Positions 11,174-22,293 of a stretch of DNA of 64,000 nucleotides are shown here, piece after piece (the first letter of the stretch is position 1; the number at the start of each line of letters is the position of its first letter). Source of the stretch: Apiosordaria backusii. Lineage: Eukaryota; Ascomycota; Sordariomycetes; Sordariales; Lasiosphaeriaceae. The translations under genes and the position numbers were made by a program. The stretch is from contig JAUKTV010000008.1 in the NCBI GenBank assembly GCA_030549205.1, positions 434,001 to 498,000 of the forward strand, written 5' to 3'. Below the pieces are notes generated by a model, which was given only the letters and a program-made list of their open reading frames with translations, was not told the DNA's origin and made no database searches.

Positions 11174-11180
11174 TATAAAA
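11174..11180 (+). promoter_or_regulatory. TATA box
   Basis: TATAAAA lies 99 nt before the ATG of the small secreted protein gene, in a plausible position for a core promoter with a short leader. Confidence 0.6.
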
Positions 11181-11278
11181 GGACCTTGCTCCCTTCATCA
11201 AACGTTCTTTTTGTATCTCCATCCTCCTCCTCATCCAACACATAACCACACTCAACAACCCCTCAAACAACTCCCAAA

Positions 11279-11800
11279 ATGAAGTTCACCACCCTCCTCA
11301 CCAGCACCACCGCGGCCCTCCTCACCACCCTCACCACCGCCTCCCCCGTCGCCGCCCCGGCCCCTGCCCCCGCCGCCATCGAGCGCCGCCACTCCACCTC
11401 GGCCGTCTTCTCCAAATTCACCGCAACTTGCGGCAGCACCTCTTGCTCGTCAGTTCCCCCCCCCCCCCCCCATTTGTCACAACCCAACTAACATCTTGAC
11501 CCGAATGATAGCTACACCGCCACCCTGACCCTCCTCCCGGAAAACATCCTCGTCAACCTCTCCCACACCACCTCAGGCAGCACCATCCCCGCCAACTCGG
11601 GCACCTTCACCACCACCAGCGACCCCGCGGTGTACCTCCGGTGGAACAAGACCCCCTTCAACGAGTACCGGATCATCGTATCGGACGTGCACGTCGTCGG
11701 GACCCCCGTGCATTTGGATTTCTTCAGCCCGGCGGCGGACTGGGTCGCGCAGCCGAGTCCTACTTCTTATGTGGGGAGTCAGAACTTTGTTGCTTCTTAA
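11279..11800 (+). CDS. small secreted protein, unknown function
   Basis: Two exons (11279..11448 and 11512..11800) give 152 residues. The N-terminus is a signal peptide (residues 1 to about 22), followed by an Ala/Pro stretch and a dibasic ERRH site at about 36-39 that could be a Kex2-type cleavage point. The mature part is Thr/Ser-rich with two cysteines in CGSTSC, and is predicted to be beta-rich with an NLSHTT glycosylation sequon. The 63-nt intron contains a run of 15 cytosines and a CTAAC branch site. A TATA box lies upstream. I do not recognise the family; the layout suits an apoplastic or effector-like protein, but this is inference. Confidence 0.8.
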
Positions 11801-12073
11801 GTGGCTGAGGCATGATGCGGGCTGGGGGTCTGGATGATTTGGTACTTAGCTTGGAATCGGTGGGTTGGAAATGGAAGGGTAGGGATTTGATAGTTGATAG
11901 AAATAGAAAAAGAAAAGAAACATTTGTTTCGGCTGACTATGGTTCTGATGTGTCCAAGTAAAGGGGTATCTCAATTTTTGAAGCTCACAACCAATAGCCT
12001 ACCTAACAATAACCAACCACCCTTGCAGCAACATGAATTGCGTTTTATCACTCCCTCCTCAACAGCAACCCCC

Positions 12074-13938
12074 CTATTGAGCAGCATTCTCCCTCATCCC
12101 CTTAGTCCTCAACGTCATCTTCACCCCCCCCTCTTCCAAGCCCCCGATCAAACTCCCATTACCCTTCCCATCACCCCCACCCATAATCTTCCCCCTCAGC
12201 TCCTCCCCCCTCCTCTGCCCACCAGCACCCCCAACAACACTACTAGCATCGCTCCCCCTCCTGCTTCCCCCAAAACTACTCGCCCCATCGTCCATCGGAT
12301 TGGCCATGCCGGCCACGGTCAGGTTCCGATATCTCCCCGCCCACAACCCCCTCACCCCACCTCTTTTCCGCTCTGGTATCTCCTCGGTCCCCGCGCTGCA
12401 AACATACAGCAAGTACTTCAAATTTGGGAGTGTATGCCTGATGTCCACCACTTTTAACCCCTGACCGACACAGAGTGTCTCAATGTCCTTGTTGAGCAAG
12501 AACCATCCATAGTCAAATCGATACTGTGCGCTTGATCCCCCCCTGGGGACATAGAGCGGGAAGTTTCTTTGCGTATCAGGCAGCTGGGAGATATCATCCC
12601 GGATAGTGGACCGAGAACCATACGGGCGGATGGGATACGGCAGCGGAACACCGAGGTAACATTGAAGGTTGTCCGTCAACTGGGCTACATACCCCAACGC
12701 GGCGCTGAGTGTGTCGCTTCGGTTTCCCTTCAGCATGGAGTCATCGTATATCGTGTTGGGAAGCGGCAAATCGCAGATGGTAAATGTCAGGGGTGGGGTT
12801 CCTGGTGTAGAAACCGAGTTGATTCGCCAGATCCGGTCGAGATCCTCACAGATGCGGCGGCGCTGGCCGTGGATCTGGTCTTTGGTTTTTGCGAGGAGGG
12901 TTTTGGAGTGGGTAAGCTGCTCCGTGGCGTTGTTAACGTCGGTTTCAGCTTTTTGTTGGAGGGCGCGGCCTTCTGCGATGGCGGTTCGTCGCGCTTCGAT
13001 CGAGGCGCGGAGTTCTTCGTTGCGCTTTTGGGATGCTTCGACGGTGCGTTTCTGAGCGGTAAGGTACTTTTCGGCGAGAGCGAGGGAGTCTTCGGCAGCG
13101 GGGACTTGGTTAGGAGTCTCCTTGGCTAGAAGATCGTTGATTTGTTGAGTGAGGGACTCGCGGGTGGCTAAAGCGTCTTGGATCGAGTTGTCGAGCGTTG
13201 CCAAGCGCATGAGGGCATTGTAAGAGGACGTGGGCGTTGTAGGCATCTTCTTCGGTGGGGGGTATTTATTGGAGAGCTCGAGGGAGTAGATGCCGTCAAC
13301 CATGTGGAAGACGAGACTGTTGGGCGGGAAATGGACATTCTGCAGGGTCCCCAGCCAGTTGAGCGCCCTCAAATCGACATCGTCCTCCAACAACAAACAC
13401 CACGTGTCGTGCCTTTTGGTCCATATTTTGATCGTGACTCTTGGGGTTTGGGTGATAGTCGAGTCCAGCTCGGATAGTTCGAAGAAACTAAAGTTGAAAT
13501 TCTGACCACATTAACGATCTACCCCTCCTTCGAATGTCCAAAGCTGAGCAACAAACATACCGTGGCCCTCTCGGCAACCTCGCTGATATAAATGGGATCC
13601 TCCTCCCCTTCTACATGTAACGAAAAAAATGCGTCGGCCAGCTTGTTGTCAAATGCATCCTCGATCCGCTTCTGCCTTGTCACTGGACTGGCGTTGGTCA
13701 GATTGGTGCTTCTCCTCCGCCCAGGGGTAGGTCGAAGCTGTTCCGAAGAGAGGGCATGGTGTATCTGAGGTGTATTTCGCAGGGACTCGAGTTTGGCGGG
13801 GCTCTTGTTAAGACCAGCATCGTCAATGGTTCGGCCGCGCGGTCGTGTGAAGGCGAGGTTCCTCAGCGAGATGCCGCGTACATGTCGGAGTTTGCGATTC
13901 TGTGGCAGCAGCAGGGGGCGGGTGGACTCGGCGGACAT
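12074..13938 (-). CDS. UVRAG/Vps38-like subunit of PI3-kinase complex II
   Basis: Two exons: 13561..13938 and 12074..13501 (59-nt intron), 601 residues. The N-terminal part carries LRHVRGISLRNLAF and a C2-like segment across the exon junction (about residues 110-185) with VTIKIWTKRHDTW and LLLEDDVDLRALNWLGTL. A long coiled coil follows (about 205-320), with heptads rich in Ala, Glu and Lys. The C-terminal part (about 330-560) matches the Atg14/UVRAG C-terminal region, including ICDLPLPN, ALGYVAQLTDNLQCYLGVPLP, YGWFLLNKDIETL and LPNLKYLLY. In this family the protein joins Vps34-Vps15-Atg6 on endosomes to make PI3P for vacuolar sorting and autophagosome maturation. The tail is Gly/Ser-rich. Atg14 itself is an alternative, but the N-terminal C2-like region favours UVRAG/Vps38. 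Confidence 0.75.
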
Positions 13939-14412
13939 GGTTTCATATCGAAAAGAAGCAGGGGAAATTAGAAAATCTGGTACCTCTAAATAAATTACTC
14001 TTCAACAAGACACGCGTTCGTTTTCTGTCGCATTTCCGCCATTGACGATGGGATGGATGCTTGGGCTTTCCATTTGGGAGCTCTCTGTATGTTGCTGGCG
14101 CTGCCTCTTGGCACCCACTGGCGATGACGCACGTGCGGGAGGTGGTCCGTGCAGCGCCTGCATTTCCGTCTTGGCAACGGTTCAGGGCACACCAATGACG
14201 CCGTGATTTTTGTTCTTTTATACGAATATTGCTCTGTTTCAGAAACCACAACGCGCTTTTGTTCTTTTGTTTACTTCGCTTCTTACAAATTGTTCCATTC
14301 CTGAGTTTGTTGGGAGATGTCATGATGAGATCAAGGGGACCAGGACGGCAACATTGACCATCACAACCAATTGCAGTACAATTTGGGAGCTACGACACAT
14401 GCCTCGCCCCTA
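13939..14412. other. intergenic
   Basis: No gene recognised between the UVRAG-like start and the 3' end of the membrane protein gene; short frames show no domain. Confidence 0.45.
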
Positions 14413-15656
14413 TTATACACGATAACCTGGGTCCCTAAAATATGGCGACCCCCCTTGTTGAAATGGCTCTGCCGGCATCCTCATTTCTCGCAGACTCTCC
14501 CTGAAGAATGGTTCCTTATTGCTCGGCGTTGTCAACCTCTGCCCTCGATACCATCCTGGGATCTCATTGCTCCTCGTCAAATCACTCGTCGAACCTGTGG
14601 CAGTCTTTTGCCCATACAGCCGATCAAGTTCTTGCTCTTCCTCGGCATTCTTCTTCCTCCTCCAGCACCAGAATAACCCGATCACAAACGCCAAGAGAAC
14701 CACCGAAGCTCCCACCACACCAAGCCCAACCTTTACATTCGATGACAAGCCTTCGCTATTTTCGCTGGAGCTGGCACCAGCTGGATCCGAAGACGACCCT
14801 GGAGCATCTAACGTTCCTGTCGGTACCCCCCTTGTCCCTGTCGCTTGGGAATCATTATCTAGCACAAGCGTTTCTTCGCCAGATTCGTCTTCTGTGTCGA
14901 TGACTTTTGTCCCGGATGCAGAGACCAGTGGGCTGGAAGTTGTTGTTCTGGTGGATGGAGTTGTTGGTCCTGTGCCAGTGGACGACGAAGTGGTGGCGGC
15001 GGCGGGCCGATCACTGCTTTGCCAGTTGATCTGAATCATGGGGGCGAACAGGCTGAACGCCGTGATGGAAGCCTCACGGTCTGGGACAGTTTGAAAGCCA
15101 AAGTTACCGCTTGTGGCCCCGTCACAGGTGACTGTCGGTATGGTCGACGACCTAACTACCAAGGTGCAAGTTTGCCCGTTGATATTTGCACAACCATATC
15201 CACTATCTCAAGTCAGTCATGCCTTGTTCCCAATTTTTCGTCTGCAAATGCTAACCTTGGACAACAGCCAACTGCAGTCTCCCCGGCTAAGAGTCTGAAC
15301 TGGACCGGCCACTCAGACCCCCCACCACTTCCACCAGTTGCCGCACAAGCAGTCGCATATCCCCCAGGGCAGTGTAAGCCCGGGGAGTAAAAGCCCCATC
15401 CGCTCAAGGACGCCTCTTTCGACTCAGCGCCCGAGCTAGTTGTCGGCCAACATGATGTGTTGTCGATGGCTCTATTTTGAGAGCATGCTTGGCCCAGATA
15501 TGCGATGCTCTGGCCATCACCTCCTCCAAACAAATCTCCAAGGAATCCACCCCTCCCTGCGCCAACTGCTACCGTGCATGCCGGTGGTGGTGTGAATGTT
15601 GTAATCAACGGGCCAAGATTGGTGGGCGCCTGCCCGATAAGAGCTGTTGCCGACAT
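14413..15656 (-). CDS. single-pass membrane protein with Cys-rich ectodomain
   Basis: Two exons: 15256..15656 and 14413..15202 (53-nt intron), 396 residues. The joint restores CCPSGYGCANINGQTC. The ectodomain is Cys-rich (residues about 25-190). A Ser/Thr-rich, probably O-glycosylated stem follows (about 200-285). One hydrophobic helix (VGLGVVGASVVLLAFVIGLF) is followed at once by a basic WCWRRKK stop-transfer sequence, and a charged cytoplasmic tail ends the protein. No classical signal peptide follows the chosen Met (MSATALIGQAP), which is common in this fungal class. The organisation resembles fungal cell-surface sensors in outline, but there is no WSC domain. Partner and signal are unknown. 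Confidence 0.75.
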
Positions 15657-16831
15657 TGTCGTTCCTTTGCCCGAGGTCCTGTGGTGGTTTCTGACCAAGA
15701 GAACAGAGATTCAAGCAGATGCACTCTTGTGGGCATATCGGTTTTTTCTCTTCGATGGGAACCCCCCGAGCCGGCATGCGATCAGCCCTGCGTGCGTCCA
15801 ACACCGACCCCACGGCGAGGCTCCCTGGCTTCGGTCCCTAGGAATGACCTCATTTGTCTGGGCAAGAGAGGGCCATCACGTTTCATCTCCCTGGCGTAAC
15901 CATTCCCAAGGGCACACAGTGACACCCAAACACGCTCTTCACTCGCTGGGCCGTTGCCGAGAAACGATCACCGGGCTGATCTCAGGGACCTGGTGCAGGC
16001 AGATCGTTGCCCAGCACAATTCTGTCCCCGCATTTTCAGCCCCTGAAGATCTGTGCATATTCACATAACACGCGTAACACCGAAAACATCAGTGTTGGCC
16101 TTTGGTCGACCAAGAGTCAGCTCAGCGCATTGATGGGGCTGTCAATCTTCGCCCAGCAAAGGAACTATTTTCATGGACGAATTGATCTTGAGAGAATGCG
16201 CGTAAAAGATCGTTTTGCTTGTCGATGTTTCCGTGTTACAATGCGGATGAAACATGGCGTCGGCACTTCGAGATGGGTCCCACAGATTTGGGAACGGTTC
16301 CCGAAGGGTACTGTAGATACAGAGCCCGGTGTTGAGATTTTTTCTAGTGTAAAAAAGCCTCTGTTTTGAACAAGATACTGCTATCTAGCGAAAGCAAAGA
16401 AGAACTAAGCATGAGATTCCGGATTTCCGCCTTACCTCCGACGTTAATATCAGGACATTTACACGATTCTCTGCCGACCATTCTAGGTGGATGCGGGGCG
16501 CGGCCGATTTCTCCCGATACAACCCCGGCAGTGGACGACAGCTGTTTTCATATCGAAAATGCTCGGCTTCATAACCAGATCATGGTGACATGGTGCCGAC
16601 AAAAAACGACCGAGCCGCACAGACGACGTTGCCGGGGATTGGTTGAGCCCTCTGTAAAGTCGACGTCACGGCATGCAGCCCCGCGCTCACATGGCCAGAC
16701 AAAGCAGTCCAACATCTTGACAGGCAAATGGTACATACATGAAAGCCAAGGGACCTCGTGAAACGAACGACGTTTTTCTTTCTTGTTCAACAGCCAACTA
16801 CTCATCGGATAAACTTAACATATTTAATGTC
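15657..16831. other. intergenic
   Basis: More than 1 kb without a supported gene; frames up to about 190 codons on the plus strand show no recognisable domain and overlap each other. Confidence 0.45.
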
Positions 16832-17371
16832 ATGCATGCCGCCATTAGAATGAAGCCAGCCGTTTCGAGAACTATGACCATGGGTCTAAGGCCATATGCC
16901 TCTCGCGCCAAAGCGGCTCGCCAGGGTGCCAAAACTGTCGCCTCATCTTTGGGTCGGACCAGGGATCACCAAGGTCAGCACATGGAGTTCACTTCCAACA
17001 GATCCACCTTTGGCCCATCGTCACACACATCCGGAACAACGGCAAACCGCCATTTCCCTCCATCTGCTGCCTCTCCCATCGACGAACGAGCGCGCTCCTT
17101 CTACTCCACTGTCATCTACCACGGTCAGACCCCCAATAGCGACTATGAATTTGACGAGTCCCAAGTGTTTGGTCGCGAGGTCAAGGTCAACCCCACACAA
17201 AGCGAGGCCAACGTTGCTGCGGACAGAGGCGATATCGATCCTCTTCCACAGGGGATGCACCACACCATTCTGATGGGAGCGGGAGATGCAGGACCACGGC
17301 CGACTGAGGCTGAGGAGGATGTCCATGCGGACTTGTACATGGAGGATCCGCTGCGTGGAAGAAGATACTAA
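16832..17371 (+). CDS. hypothetical protein, possible mitochondrial precursor
   Basis: An uninterrupted frame of 179 residues from ATG 16832. The first 45 residues are rich in Arg, Lys, Ala and Ser and almost lack acidic residues, as in a mitochondrial presequence. The C-terminal half is acidic (ADRGDIDPLPQG, EAEEDVHADLYMEDP). No known domain is visible. The frame extends further 5', and Met at 16850 is an equally possible start. Codon use and the charge switch support a real protein, but the gene is unproven. Confidence 0.45.
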   Translation: MHAAIRMKPAVSRTMTMGLRPYASRAKAARQGAKTVASSLGRTRDHQGQHMEFTSNRSTFGPSSHTSGTTANRHFPPSAASPIDERARSFYSTVIYHGQTPNSDYEFDESQVFGREVKVNPTQSEANVAADRGDIDPLPQGMHHTILMGAGDAGPRPTEAEEDVHADLYMEDPLRGRRY

Positions 17372-17610
17372 ACTGGGGACTGGTCATGATCTTTTCTGCG
17401 ATTTGATTTGTCCATAGGTCTGAATAGGCTATGAAACTGATGACCACTGTGATCGATGACAGGTGTTTGAGGCGTTCGGAGATCACGACGTGTCATCCGT
17501 GAGCATGACTGCGTAGCAATCTTGACTCAGTTGTATTTTCAGACTGTGTCGACTCATAATCCCAACGACAGCCGCATCTCAGCGCAGCTTGCAAGCTATA
17601 TTAGGCAGGT

Positions 17611-17902
17611 ACGCCCTCATATCAGCCTTTAAAACACCGTTAACAGATCACACAAGATAGCCGTTAGGCCTTAAAAGATAGTCGACAGACCTTTAAAGAC
17701 AGTCGGTAAACTTTTAAAAATAGTCGGTAGACCTTTAAAGATAGTTAGTAGACCTTTAAAGATAGTCAGTAGACCTTTAAAGATAGTCGATAGGCTTTAA
17801 AAATGGCATAGTATGCATTTGAAGGAATTCAGAACGCCTATATTTAATAGTGTTTATGGTAGGTTGTGTAGGTAGCAGTGCCAGCTCTTTTCTCCAGGGC
17901 GT
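17611..17902. mobile_element. short non-autonomous element, subfamily B (copy 2)
   Basis: The right end (AGCAGTGCCAGCTCTTTTCT then CCAGGGCGT) matches the ends of the copies at 47.4 and 61.9 kb. The left end begins ACGCCCT but has lost about 45 bp of the arm. Next comes AACAGATCACACAAGATAGC, shared with the copy at 47.4 kb. Inside are about seven tandem copies of AGTCGGTAGACCTTTAAAGAT-type 21-bp units. No matching 7-bp flanking repeat is visible. Non-coding. Confidence 0.75.
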
Positions 17903-18350
17903 GATAAGGTAGGTAGGTATAAAGAGACAGCGAGCTTTCAGTCCCTATCAACTCATTACATGCTATTCCATGCTCCGGCTGCCAAAAGCCTCGCAAGGAA
18001 GGGGTATTTTTGCAATACGGACCTGCCCTGAATACCATGCTGTTGCCGTGGATCTTTGAGAGAATATGCGCGTGATTGGCATTTTATCTAGGCCAGCTAA
18101 CAAGAATATCATCTGACCCCAACCGAAACTGGGTTGAGGTCTTGGCCATTGCCACACCAGGGCTCAGATTTTAAGTTTTTCCATGACACCTCCTCGCCCT
18201 TCACAGTGCACCGGCCCTTCTTTTTACTTTTTTCCCGAACTCAGCTTCCCAGCAGCCTGAGCACTCATGTAACACCACGCCAGGAGAAGACAGCCCTGCC
18301 TACGATCGGTCACACACAACACACCAAGAAATACTTCATATACGATCGCA
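17903..18350. other. intergenic upstream of the Cys-rich secreted protein
   Basis: No gene seen; the promoter of the gene at 18351 must lie here. Confidence 0.45.
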
Positions 18351-18797
18351 ATGCGTCTTGTCTCAATCACTCTTCTCTTCATCTTACTCCTCTCGTTCAC
18401 TGGTCTCGGAGTCAAAACGCAGGTCAACCAATGCACCCGCGACTGCATCATCGAATGGTGCCAGCCGATTTGCGGCGACGATAAACTTGAATGCCGTCTC
18501 CCCTGCATGGACGATTGCGAGGACACGTGCAAGCAGTGCGCAAAAGAAAAGAACTGCCCTGCTGATCTACTCGGCGACAACCATATCGCGATCTCGAAAT
18601 CTCATGGGGCACCAGATAAGGGCTTGTTGGTCACGGGAACGAACGTGACAGTTGGCGATGATCAAAGTGGCGTGATAAGGGCGGCGGTGGTTCCAAGGTT
18701 TACGAGGCTGAACGAGGCTTTGTTGAGGGCGTGTCAGGAGGGGCAGTTGACGCAAGATGAGAATGATATGGTAACCAAGAGATGGGTTGGAAGGTAA
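18351..18797 (+). CDS. small secreted cysteine-rich protein, effector-like
   Basis: One exon, 148 residues. A clear signal peptide (residues 1 to about 23, core ITLLFILLLSFTGL) precedes a compact domain of ten cysteines within about 42 residues (28-70). Spacing is mostly three to six residues (NQCTRDCIIEWCQPICGDD, then CRLPC, DDCEDTCKQC and KNC). The remaining 75 residues are Cys-free and polar, with one NVT sequon. The Cys pattern suggests a disulphide-stapled helical hairpin. No family recognised. Roles in plant or microbe interaction, or in the cell wall, are possible but not shown. Confidence 0.75.
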   Translation: MRLVSITLLFILLLSFTGLGVKTQVNQCTRDCIIEWCQPICGDDKLECRLPCMDDCEDTCKQCAKEKNCPADLLGDNHIAISKSHGAPDKGLLVTGTNVTVGDDQSGVIRAAVVPRFTRLNEALLRACQEGQLTQDENDMVTKRWVGR

Positions 18798-18842
18798 ACT
18801 GCTGAGGTTTTCTCAAAGATGTTGTATGCAATCATGGCTAGA

Positions 18843-20465
18843 CTATCTCGGCTCTTTAGTGATAGTAACCCGAGTGTCAACTCTCACTCTGCCGTCTGGC
18901 ACTGAAGTCCCCGGTGGTATTCTCGCCGTCCGCAACATATAATCCCTCCTGGCATCCTCCCCAGGCCCACTCCTACTAACAGGAGACCTCGGACTGACAG
19001 GACTTGAACTCGAACTCTTCGCTTTTTCCGCCAGCTCAACATCAATCCCCCACCCAGAATCTGCCCTATCCTCAATCTCCATATACCGATCGTGGTTTCC
19101 CCTGACCCCAATCGCGCCTCCATCCACCACTCCCAGCCAATGTTTACTATTCCTCCTACTTCCCCCTTTTTCTTGAAATGTCTCTGACTCCTCCCCCGAT
19201 GAGCCCAACCCCTGAAACCGTGACCCATACTGCAAATCCGTCGGACTAGCCAACGACCCTACATCATTCCCTGCCCCACCCCCAAGCACGCCCTTTGACG
19301 GCCTACTCCCAATGGTAGGCGGGCCCCTTCCATTAACACCGCCCCCATCAGCATAATGATACTGGTTCCTGTCCGCCGTGCCACTTTGCCCATTCGACGA
19401 TCCCGTCGCCCTTGAACTGAGCAGGCGAGGAAAGAATCTGACAATAAAGGGCTTGAGAGTCATGACGCAAGCGCAGACAATCGCTCCGTTGACTTCTACC
19501 GCGGTCAGGTAGCTGAGTTCAGCGGCAGCGTAGGTGAAGTCGGGGTCGGTCTGAACCTTAATGAGTTGCAGTAGTCTCAGAATAGAGATGAAGCAGACAA
19601 GAAAGCCGAAGCCGAACACCCCTGATAATGCCAGCTTTTGGCGGCGGGGGAGGCGGATAGACCAGACTACTGGCATGGGGAGTAGAAAGATTAAGAAGTC
19701 CGTCACTATTATCGTTTTGTTGTCAGCCTTTGTCATCCCATCAAAAACTGGCAAAAGGTAAAACAAACCCATGTGCAAGCCAGTATTACTCCACCACACA
19801 CTCTGCGCGTGGCAGTACTTCTTCTCCACGGTAAAGTCCCAGTAGCTATTCAGCGGTATGCACGCCGTAAACGTCGCCAGCGCCATAAACAAATGCGTAA
19901 TAATCACCACCCCGAGCAAGATCTGCCCTGCCAACCTCGCCCACTTGAAAGTAAACAAATGAATATACAACAGCAAAATGCTGATTTTGGAGAAACAAAG
20001 CGTGATAAGGTAAAACAAGATGCCGTACCAGGCCGCTCGGCCCCAGGCGATGGCAGAGGGAGTATCGTTCGGGTCAAGGTCCCAGACGTGTTGGCCTGCG
20101 CCGTGTGTTGCTTGCTCTATTACACCTCCGCATGTTGCGCCGGCAAATATCTAACGGTTGTTTGTTAGTATCAGGGGAGAAAGGGCAGAAAAGGCGAGGG
20201 GGGAAAATACCAAAGCAACAAGAATACTCCAATCCGACCCGCCGATAACTTTGATCAACACTCCTCTGGTGTAAAACCGGAGCGCGACAAAAAGCGCTGC
20301 GATAAACCAGCATATCGAAGCTGAAGCAATGATATTGACCACCAAAGAGTCGTGGGGTAGACTGGCAAAGTCGATCACTGGTGCCCCTTCCGGTGGAGGT
20401 GGTGGAGGCGGTGAATCCGATGAGGGGCTGGGCGGCTGTGTGGTGGTGGTGGTAGTCTCACTCAT
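18843..20465 (-). CDS. rhodopsin-domain seven-helix membrane protein (fungal PTH11-related type)
   Basis: Three exons: 20211..20465, 19769..20150 and 18843..19705, giving 499 residues. The second intron (63 nt) keeps the frame open if unspliced; splicing it restores the family-typical MVTDFLIFLLPMPVVW. Seven hydrophobic segments lie in residues about 40-320, after a Pro-rich cytosolic or extracellular head. A long Ser/Gly-rich cytoplasmic tail follows. Family hallmarks are the Cys in FAGATCGGVIEQ, WGRAAWYGILFYLITLCFSKISILLLY and LPMPVVWSIRLPRRQKLALSGVFGFG. These proteins resemble PTH11-like receptors but lack a CFEM domain. Ligand unknown. Confidence 0.85.
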
Positions 20466-22293
20466 GGTGATGGACGACTATGATAACAATAAATCCGACT
20501 TTGTCCTGGACCGTCCAACATTCTGGTGCAACCATACACACTAAGAAACGTCCAAGTCCCAGCGGAGTGGTTTGACAGCTTCTTAGTTGACCTTAGCTAG
20601 TGGGGTAAGGTAGCTAGGAAAAACAAACGATTGTCAACTAAAAAAGAATGGAAGAAAAAAGGGTCTGAGCCGGGGTATACTTGGCTGCTATCTTAGCTGC
20701 CTATATATTAGGGACGGACAGACGGGTAGCAGATCCAACACGGCCAAACAAGGACACGGCGCGGGCTGGGAACTTGTGCATCTGGGGTAATTAAAAAGAC
20801 GAGATGGAGGGTTGGGTATCCAAATGCAGCTGCAAAATGGAAGTCTGGGGTCGAGCAAGCAGAAGCGGGGCAGGGAGAGGCATCTGTCAAATGGCAGAGA
20901 CGGGAGCGGATGTGACGTTATCTTGGGCCAAGAAAGTCTTGAACCTTCTGGGGGACGAAGCTGAACTTCGGTTCCGCCCAAATAGCTTCGGCAATTCTTA
21001 TGCTTGGACACGTTGGGCAATAACGAAGGTGCGCACGGACAGGGACGGCAACAAGATGGTGGGTTGGCATGGGCAGCAGTTTGGTACTGTTGGTGCTTGT
21101 CAGCGCTGTCAGCAAGCCCCGAACCAAGTTCCCAAAGACGTTGGGGGACCGGGCATACGAGATCGGCGGAGACAAAAGCATGCAGAGATGCTTGGATCAG
21201 ATCATGAGTTCGAAGACATCGTGAGATTGCGAAAGTTCGGATGACACTGAAGCCAGCGCAGAGCTGCAGCCTGGATCATGCGGCTAAGACATGACGTTTC
21301 AACTCTTCAGGGCTGGGGAATGGCGGGGGATCTGAAGGTCCGTTGCACGATCGACATTGCGAGGATCTTGTGTCTGAGAGCGTGGGAAAACTGGGAGGAG
21401 ATGCTGTGCGCAATTCGGGTTTGGTGCATGAGCAGCAGAAGGTGACGAAGCTGTTTGAAAGGGAAGAAGCGAATGCAGAGGAAAATTCCCTCGCGATTCC
21501 CAAGCCTTCATTCGAACGTGCTTCTCGTCCCGCAAATGCTCGTGCGTGCAGAATGCAACCCTGCAAGCGGTCCAAAGAAAGGACACCATCAACGCTGTGC
21601 AACTGCCATTAGCAAACAGCTTATTATGTGGGGAACTTCCATGAGAGGGTCTTTCATCATGGTACGACATGGAAGCCGCCATTTACATCAAAAGGAAGGA
21701 ACATTGGATGTCGGCTTCATGATGCCGACTGAGAACGACGTGGAAGGTACCCCTCCATGACAAGTGCAGATGCAGGAGGCAAGACCTGACACACTCCAGG
21801 TCTTTCTGTGTGGCCGACCGGATAAATCAACAGAGGAAAGACGTGTCCCGGTAACCAAACCTGGAAGCTGTTGGTTGGTGGCTTCATGATATTGGACTCT
21901 TCATGCAGTCACGGCCAGTGAGGAGGGGCACGGTATTTTCCGGAGCTTTAATATCAGCCGCCGGCAGGCACTTTTTCAGTTTTGATTGCCCGAAGGGAGA
22001 CTACCGGTCTGGTAGCGAGGACAACACGATATTAACTGAAGGAAACCTCAACCGACAACTGGTGAGCACCAGTCGTGCCAGTTTACTCACAAGGAATTTA
22101 CACGAAGGGATCTGCAATATTGGTGAAAGAGGTACATGATTATTGTTCTCTAGCTGCCGAAGGTCTCACTCTATCAACCAGAAGACCCAAATGCACCTCT
22201 CTCGGCCGAAACCAACATTAGGCCCAATGGAAGACCCGCGTCCTCACGCCCTCCCTCGCGCTCGCCAGCGCTTGCTAGCGTGACGTTCTTCCG
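20466..22293. other. intergenic, no gene recognised
   Basis: Nearly 1.8 kb without a supported gene. Frames of 65-146 codons on both strands overlap, and none has a domain or good start context. Confidence 0.45.
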
